From Arthrobacter sp. DWC3 (GTDB lineage: Bacteria > Actinomycetota > Actinomycetes > Actinomycetales > Micrococcaceae): a stretch of 64,000 nt of DNA. Shown here in pieces: positions 58,560-64,000 of this stretch. The position numbers were made by a program, and so were the translations under genes. Location of the stretch: the NCBI RefSeq assembly GCF_002929375.1, contig NZ_PJIP01000013.1, positions 1 through 64,000 of the forward strand, written 5' to 3'. The notes beneath the pieces are model-generated. The model ran no database searches. It had not been told where the DNA came from and was given only the letters and a program-made list of their open reading frames with translations. How positions within the stretch are numbered: position 1 is the stretch's first letter; each line of letters starts with the position of its first letter.

Positions 58560-58628
58560 GGGTTATCCACGGCTGGAATTAGGGAGCCATTGAGGTAGCT
58601 CCCCAGCGGTCGTAGCGGTGGATAACCC
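58560..58628. repeat. inverted GGGTTATCCAC pair at the edge of the first IS110 element
   Basis: GGGTTATCCAC (58560-58570) and its exact reverse complement GTGGATAACCC (58618-58628), with related flanks (GCAGTTC and GAACTGTC). The second copy ends just before the transposase stop at 58630. Either sub-terminal repeats of the insertion sequence or DnaA-box-like sequences (TTATCCAC). Confidence 0.5.
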
Positions 58629-58629
58629 A

Positions 58630-59934
58630 TCAGAACTGTCCCCGGCTGTGGTCAGCGGCGCCGGGACCGCACCAGTCGGCGGGGTTGGCGTAGTGTGTCA
58701 GCGCTACGGCGTTCGTGTCCTTCTCGCGCAGCCATGCCCTGTATCGGAGGAGGAGTTGATCGTTGCGTGTCCTGCCGCGCTCGAGCCGGGAAAGCGTCGA
58801 CGGCCACTCACCAAGACTGCCGGCCGCTTCCTGCAACGTGATACCGAGTTCGTGGCGCAGCGGGCGGAGGTCACCGATCGCGGGCGCTGGGACGGGGTTG
58901 GTGATCTGTCGATAGACCTCGCGGGCGACGTAGCGTTTCAGGCACCGGATGATCTCTCGTTTACTCTTGCCTTCCTCGGTCCGCTTGGTGACGTAGTTTT
59001 TTGTTCTGGGGTCGATGTTCATGCGCACCAGGACAATGTGGTGCAGAGCGCAGTTCGCCTGTCTGTCTCCTCCACGGCTGAGGCGGTGACGGCTGGTCTT
59101 TCCCGAGGAGGCTGGGACAGGGGCGACGCCCGCCAGGGCTGCGAATTGGGCTTCGTTTCTTACCCGGTCCTGGTTGTCCCCGAGCGTGACGAGCAGCTGA
59201 GATGCGACATCGGTACCAACGCCGGTCAGTTCCTGCAGCATCGGCGCATAGGACTCCAAAATGTCCTTCAGCTGGGCGGTAGCATCATCGATTTCAGTGC
59301 TCAGGTGCTGATAACGCACTGCCAATGCTTTGAGCACGCGTGCTGTCACGTAGGAGGGATCGGCCAGATGCCCTGTCGGGCGGGAGCGGGCCATGACGCC
59401 AATCATTGTCGCCGTGGTCATGCCCTGGTATTTGCACCGTAGAACTTCCGGTGCGGAGATCAGCAGGCCCTTGATCTGGTTGATCGCAGCGCTCCGGGAC
59501 TTCATCGCGGACACCCGCAATGCCCGTAGGACGCGCAGGCACTCAACGGGCCCGTCCTTGGCTTTTGGGATCGCCGTACTCCTGCCCGCGATAACTGACT
59601 GAGCTGCCCGATAGGCATCCAGGGGATCTGTCTTGCCCTTGAGTCGGCGCTGCTGACGGTCAGGCCTATTGACCTCGATGACGAGGATCTCCTCGCCCTG
59701 CAGAACCTTGGTCAGGGCTGCCCCATAGGTGCCGGTGCCTTCCATGCCAACTTGCAGGACCTCGCCGAATCCGGTGACGAAGCCGAGGACCTCCCGGTAT
59801 CCCGCTGATGTCGTCGGAAACTCCCGATCACCTAGCGGTTTCCCGTACTCGGTGACGACGGCGACGTGGTGGGTATCAGCGTGCGTGTCGATACCAACAA
59901 CTACGCGGGTTCCCTGCACTTCTGAATCTGACAT
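58630..59934 (-). mobile_element. IS110-family transposase with a C-terminal HTH extension
   Basis: A 434-residue DEDD recombinase. The RuvC-like domain shows VVGIDTHADTHHVAVV, GMEGTGTYG and KGKTDPLDAYRA (the D, E and DxxD residues); the serine domain has AGVAPVPASSGKTSRHRLSRGGDRQAN. After about 350 residues an XRE-like helix-turn-helix follows (ELGITLQEAAGSLGEWPSTLSRLERGR), an extra domain seen in some actinobacterial members. It reads as intact. It faces away from the second transposase; the shared spacer should carry its bridge RNA. Confidence 0.9.
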
Positions 59935-60251
59935 GTCGGCCTTTCAACGGAGGGTAGGTCTCCACGCGCCAGAACGGGCAGGCAATACGGTAAGGGGATC
60001 TGGTCAGGCTCCTGACTTGTGTCATTGGTGGTGGGGTGCTGCAGGATCTGCAGTCTTGTAGCGTCCAGGGTGTCAGTCGGCACAGGTCCGCAAGCTCCTT
60101 GCCGCTCGTCTCGTTCGGGTTGGCTCACTGATAGCGTGCCGCGCCGCTGACACCCGCCCGGGGCGTGGCTCGACAGAGGCATGCGAACACTTCAAGTCAG
60201 GGTGCCCGCCACGGGTGATCCATCACTTACATCGGCGTAAGGAACCCGGAC
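59935..60251. other. 317-base spacer between two divergent IS110 transposases, probable bridge-RNA region
   Basis: No protein gene. IS110 recombinases use a structured bridge RNA from the non-coding end of the element, 5' of the transposase in the IS110 group. Local hairpin-capable runs are seen, for example CTGCAG-GATCTGCAG (about 60050-60065) and GGGTGTCAG...CTGACACCC (60068-60076 and 60147-60155, an exact 9-bp pair about 70 bases apart). The latter suggests one folded RNA of about 90 bases. Element boundaries are not resolved. Confidence 0.5.
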
Positions 60252-61286
60252 ATGATCATCATCGGCATCGACCCGCACAAATCCTCCATCACCGCAGCAG
60301 CCATCGATTCCTCGGGCTGCCAGCTCGCGGTACGGCGCTTCGTCGTCAACGCAGGAACTGCCAGACAGTTACTGGCCTGGGCCGCGCAGTGGCCTGAACG
60401 CAGATTCGCTATTGAAGGCGCGAACGGTCTGGGACGGGGAACCGCGCAGATCCTCGTGGCCCATGGCGAGGCCGTTGTCGACGTTCCCTCCACACTGGCC
60501 ATGAAAGTCAGGGTCCTCTCCACCGGCGGCGGGCGTAAAAGCGACCCTGCGGACGCATTCGCGGTCGCCCTGACGGGCCTCCGTCAGAAGAAGCTGCGCG
60601 TCGTCGTGGCAGAGGACCAGACCACGATCCTGCGTCTGCTGGCCGAACGCCGCGAGGATCTGGGCCACGAACGCGCCCGGTTGCTCAATCGTCTGCACCG
60701 GCTCCTGCGTGAACTCCTCCCTGGTGGTGTCGACCCCGGTTTGAGCGCTGACAAAGCCGCCGCGGTGCTGCGGACGATCAGGCCGGCAACAGCCACTGAT
60801 GCGGTCCGGCGTGAGCTCACCAAGGAGCTGCTTGCTGATCTTCGACGCATCGATTCCTCGATGAAAAGCAACGAAGCCCAGACCCGGACCGTGTTGGACG
60901 CCGCCAACACCACCCTGCAAGAACTCCCCGGTATCGGCGTCGTCCTGGCAGCAAAGCTCTTAGGCCATGTCGGTGACATCACTCGATTCCCCAGCGCCTC
61001 ACATTTCGCCAGCTACACAGGCACCGCACCGCTGGAAGCCTCCAGCGGTAACCACAACCGGCACAGACTCAACACCGGAGGCAACCGGCAACTCAACTCC
61101 GTGCTGCACACCATGGCCGTCTGCCAAAGCCGCGACCCCGGGCCAGGCCGGGACTACTACCTGAAGAAAATCAGCGAAGGAAAAACACCCCGAGAAGCCC
61201 GCAGAGCACTCAAACGACGCCTCTCCAACGTCCTCTACCGGCAGATCCTCCACGACCACCACCACGCCGAAAAGACCGCCGCTTGA
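60252..61286 (+). mobile_element. second IS110-family transposase
   Basis: A 344-residue DEDD recombinase not closely related to the first: IIGIDPHKSSITAAAID, FAIEGANGLGRG, GGRKSDPADAFAVAL, and the serine region GTAPLEASSGNHNRHRLNTGGNRQLN; its C-terminus ends after LSNVLYRQILHD with no HTH extension. It appears complete. The ATG follows AAGGAACC. Two unlike IS110 elements nose to nose suggest that one inserted at the end of the other. Confidence 0.9.
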
Positions 61287-61507
61287 CACACAGAGGCGCT
61301 ATCAGGCCATACCCGCCGGCACGTGAAGCGATCGAAGGCCGGTGGGCAAGTCAGGGGAAGGACAGCAACCCCTAGGGACTGCGTCATGTGGACAGAGAGC
61401 CACACCGGACCCGCGATCAGTTTCCACTATTACCGTGGGCAGGAGGCGGACTGCGATCGAGTGCCAGATATGCTCGTGCTCAATCGACGACATGATGAGG
61501 AGCAGAA

Positions 61508-61756
61508 GTGGCGGGAAACCCGATATATGGCGCTGGCTACCACCAAGGATTTGATGAAGGGTCCCGTTCCGGGGTCGCACTAGGTGCAGCGGGAGCTCTT
61601 ATCTTGACTGGAGTGGTTCGTTGGGGTCCTCAGGGCTATCGGAAACTTAAGGATTGGCGAGAGTCCAAACGCGAATTCACAATCAGGGAGGAAGAAGCCA
61701 AACGCGAGCGGACGGTCCTCAAGGGACTAATAGAGCCCGACGAGAACCAGAAGTAG
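61508..61756 (+). CDS. hypothetical membrane-anchored coiled-coil protein, 82 residues
   Basis: GTG 61508 follows GAGGAG at six bases, a strong ribosome site. A Gly-rich start, one hydrophobic helix (GVALGAAGALILTGVV) and a highly charged helix (KLKDWRESKREFTIREEEAKRERTVLKGL) likely to be a coiled coil. No family recognised. It lies just after the second IS110 element and may be a resident plasmid gene. Confidence 0.6.
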   Translation: MAGNPIYGAGYHQGFDEGSRSGVALGAAGALILTGVVRWGPQGYRKLKDWRESKREFTIREEEAKRERTVLKGLIEPDENQK

Positions 61757-61818
61757 CAGCTCCGTTTGATGCAGTGGGCGCGCATCGCAATAGTGTCACC
61801 TAAGGCAGAATTACGGGC

Positions 61819-62535
61819 ATGTGTGGACGCTTCGTAATCGCCGGGAACAAGGCAGCTATCAGGGACGCGTTCAGTGTGGACGAGACGTATGAGGACGAGT
61901 TGAAGCCGTCGTGGAACGTGGCTCCGATGCAGGGGATCCCGTTCGTGTCCGAGCAGCTGCGCGAGGGTGAGCTGGTGCGCCGTCTTGAGATAGCTCGCTG
62001 GGGACTCGTCCCTGTCTGGTCCAAGGACCCGAAGGCCGGCGCCAGGATGATCAACGCCCGCAGTGAGACGGTTACGGAGAAGCCGTCGTTTCGCACCGCG
62101 GCCGCCAAGCGCCGCGCACTGATACCCGCGAACGGCTACTACGAGTGGCAGAAGAACGAGGACGGAACGAAGACCCCTTACTACCTCCACGGCGAGGACG
62201 AGGATCAGCTGCTGGGCTTCGCCGGCTTGTACGAGTTCTGGCCCGACCCTACCAAGCCCGAGGACGGAGAGGATAAGTGGTTGGTGACGGCGACGATCCT
62301 CACCCGGGCCGCGCATGACGCGCTCGGGCACATCCATGACCGGACACCGGTAATTATTCCGAGGGACCTGCAGGATCAGTGGCTGGACCCGATCATGACC
62401 GAGCGCGACCAGGTGCAGCACTTCATCGACACCCTCCCCGAACCCAACCTTGTGCCGCGCATCGTCGGCAAGGAAGTCGGATCAGTCCGCAACAACGGAC
62501 CCCAGCTGATTGAGTCGATTGAGTCGACGGGCTAA
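61819..62535 (+). CDS. SRAP-domain protein (YedK/HMCES family)
   Basis: A 238-residue SOS-response-associated peptidase. It begins MCGRF, with Cys2 becoming the catalytic N-terminal residue that forms a thiazolidine link with abasic sites in single-stranded DNA. Asn79 (MINARSE), Glu109 (NGYYEW) and His173 (HIHDRTPVII) complete the site. It shields abasic lesions during replication. On a conjugative plasmid it may protect incoming single strands. The start is fixed by the required Cys2. Confidence 0.92.
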   Translation: MCGRFVIAGNKAAIRDAFSVDETYEDELKPSWNVAPMQGIPFVSEQLREGELVRRLEIARWGLVPVWSKDPKAGARMINARSETVTEKPSFRTAAAKRRALIPANGYYEWQKNEDGTKTPYYLHGEDEDQLLGFAGLYEFWPDPTKPEDGEDKWLVTATILTRAAHDALGHIHDRTPVIIPRDLQDQWLDPIMTERDQVQHFIDTLPEPNLVPRIVGKEVGSVRNNGPQLIESIESTG

Positions 62536-62667
62536 GAACCCCCACCTGGTGAATCTCTGTCCCTAAAAGATGTGAATGCTGTGGAAAAACATGCTTAGAA
62601 GATGAGCAACTGGTGGTTGATCGTCCTGTTGGATTGGAGGACTGGCGATCGATAGCAGGGGGACTGG

Positions 62668-64000
62668 ATGCAGCTGGTGGCGTATCTGAAGGGTGAGCGG
62701 TTAGACGCCACCGAAATACCTCATGATCCTTGGCGCGCTCTCCCGGACCAGTCCGATTATGAGGACCTGGTTCTCCTTGAATGCGGTAAGAGAGCCAGAC
62801 GCGTTACCCGCCTGGGACGCCAATTCTTCGCCCACTGGCCGAGAATCAACTGCCAGACAACTCACAAGTCCGAGTCTTCACAACATCTAGCCATGAAGAT
62901 CGCTCTGAAGGATCGGATCAACGCCTGCCCGGGATGGCGTGCGGAGGTTGAGTACGTCGGTCCCGGCCGCCAGTGGATCGCAGATGTTATGGCCATGCAC
63001 GACAACGGCAGACGCCTGGCTTTTGAGGTGCAACTCTCCGCACAAACCGAAGAAGAGTACTTCAACCGCTCCCAGAGATACGCTGACGCCGGCGTCGGTC
63101 CCGTCTGGGTCGTCCCGCAGCAGGTGTATTGGCGCGAGCTCGAGCTGCCGGTCATCGTTACCGGCTTCGGTAAGAGCAGCGACTTGCCCCAGGCGCCGAG
63201 CGACTTGATGGGCCGCCAGGAGTACCAGCCGTTGCACCGGAAGGCCACGAGCGTCGGAGCATGTGTCGACTACGTGCTGCACCCCTCTTTCACATGGGAA
63301 CCCGGTAGCCCACACCATCAACGGCAGCGCCGTCTGGCAGAAGCGGAAGCTGCTCGCCAAAGAGCTGCGGCGACAGCGGCGATTGGGCTCGTTCGTAGCA
63401 AGGAGGCTGCGCGGAAGGCGGCCGCTCAGTGGAAGGTCAAGCAACAGCAGGAGTTAGTGGCTGCGGAGGAGGCTGCAAAATTTGTACGGTTGGCGATGCC
63501 CGCGCACGCGATTACCAGTGGGCTGCCGATCGTTAACGGCGTTCGGACCTGGGGAAGCGTTGTCAGCTGTCCGAACAGTCAGCACTCTGTGCTGATTTGG
63601 CGGCTGACGAATCCGACAAGAAGCAACCCAAAGAAACAGGGTTGGCTGTCGGAGAGGGAGAACCTTCGCGACGTTCATCGACTCATCGACGATTGGCTGG
63701 AGCTAGTAACCGTTCCGGTTTTGAAAGGCAGGCTTGTTCCTCTCAAGGGCTCGGGTAATCCCCTTGCCTTTACATGCTCGGAGTGCAATCAGCTGATCCA
63801 GGAACGGCTGATTCGCGCGATCCCGCCTACCAAGTGGTCACTCATTACAGGAGCGGAAGGACCAGCGGTACGCTACGTCCCTTCCGAGCGGGCGCTTCAA
63901 GGATGGGAATCACTTCGCACGCGGCCTCAACCGAAGCAGCCAGAGCGTCGAGAGAACAAGCCGAAACAACAGATGACCGAGTCGCCACCAGTGGTGCAGC
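62668..64000 (+). CDS. CoiA-like nuclease-domain protein, truncated by the window end
   Basis: An open frame from ATG 62668 (GGGGG upstream) runs past 64000 without a stop: at least 444 residues. It has LVLLECGKRARRVTRLGRQFFAHWP, then HLAMKIALKDRINACPG, the PD-(D/E)XK-type core WIADVMAMHDNGRRLAFEVQLSAQT, and a coiled Ala/Arg/Gln region. A late CxxC (FTCSECNQ) may bind zinc. This matches competence protein CoiA-like proteins, which process incoming single-stranded DNA. A role in plasmid establishment or defence is possible; the full length is not visible. Confidence 0.78.
   Translation, partial: MQLVAYLKGERLDATEIPHDPWRALPDQSDYEDLVLLECGKRARRVTRLGRQFFAHWPRINCQTTHKSESSQHLAMKIALKDRINACPGWRAEVEYVGPGRQWIADVMAMHDNGRRLAFEVQLSAQTEEEYFNRSQRYADAGVGPVWVVPQQVYWRELELPVIVTGFGKSSDLPQAPSDLMGRQEYQPLHRKATSVGACVDYVLHPSFTWEPGSPHHQRQRRLAEAEAARQRAAATAAIGLVRSKEAARKAAAQWKVKQQQELVAAEEAAKFVRLAMPAHAITSGLPIVNGVRTWGSVVSCPNSQHSVLIWRLTNPTRSNPKKQGWLSERENLRDVHRLIDDWLELVTVPVLKGRLVPLKGSGNPLAFTCSECNQLIQERLIRAIPPTKWSLITGAEGPAVRYVPSERALQGWESLRTRPQPKQPERRENKPKQQMTESPPVVQ

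Noticed and set aside
1-64000. tRNA and rRNA genes
   Set aside because: No sequence with a recognisable cloverleaf or rRNA core was seen on either strand by eye; a covariance search would be needed to be certain.

Overview
The window reads as part of a large, probably conjugative plasmid (or an integrated plasmid-like region) of a high-GC Gram-positive bacterium of the Arthrobacter/Micrococcaceae type. Support for this is high-GC actinobacterial coding with GGAGG-type ribosome sites, frequent GTG starts and ATGA/GTGA overlaps, an actinobacterial-style type IV secretion cluster (SCO6880-like protein, DUF4913-like protein, TraG/VirD4 ATPase), a plasmid partition locus, and families common in soil actinobacteria. 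The genus is inference.

Layout. (1) 1-24.3 kb holds catabolic cassettes separated by four short sites of the form GACATAA-N6/7-TTATCGGCGGT (52-79, 6376-6403, 7821-7849, 24272-24300). On the minus strand each reads as a XerC/XerD dif-like site (CCGATAA-N6/7-TTATGTC). The first cassette (236-6300) encodes a GntR regulator, an MHS-type transporter, a nitrilase-family amidase, a DUF2848 protein, an HpaB-type FADH2-dependent monooxygenase, a cupin and its flavin reductase: uptake, oxygenation and hydrolysis of an aromatic or N-heterocyclic compound. The second interval (6404-7820) holds only decayed remains: the tail of an IS5-type transposase and the C-terminal part of a YhcG/DUF1016 nuclease. 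The third (8004-23946) is a sugar-acid operon set: a PdxA2-like dehydrogenase, two DUF1537 kinases, a 3-hydroxyisobutyrate-dehydrogenase-family enzyme, a class II aldolase, a uronate-dehydrogenase-like enzyme, a ribose-type ABC transporter, an Asp/Glu racemase-family protein, two aldo/keto reductases, an SDR-like protein and a second GntR regulator. Operator-like GACATC sequences sit at its promoters.

(2) 24.6-29.4 kb carries two TetR-controlled oxidoreductase loci and a small IS30/epoxide-hydrolase scar. (3) 29.5-32.2 kb is a CPBP-protease/histidine-kinase/response-regulator operon. (4) 32.3-45.3 kb is the conjugation module: coupling protein, VirB4-like ATPase, SCO6880, VirB6-like, probable VirB8-like and VirB2-like proteins on the minus strand, then a MinD-like ATPase, a transglycosylase/M23 wall hydrolase and a lipoprotein on the plus strand. 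No relaxase is visible. (5) 45.4-55.5 kb is the plasmid core: a primase-polymerase-like replication protein, a partition array with a perfect 23-bp inverted repeat, ParA and a small ParB-like protein, a second and larger ParB-like protein, a roughly 270-bp non-coding direct repeat present twice, and a roughly 148-bp inverted repeat that brackets the partition and ParB genes. (6) 55.5-64 kb holds CsbD, two CNNM/CBS membrane proteins, two head-to-head IS110-family transposases, an SRAP-domain protein and a CoiA-like nuclease that runs off the end.

The leading candidate for an undescribed system is the use of dif-like sites to bracket whole catabolic operons, which resembles the pdif modules known from Acinetobacter plasmids. 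The paired non-coding repeat and the spacer between the two IS110 genes are the next most interesting.
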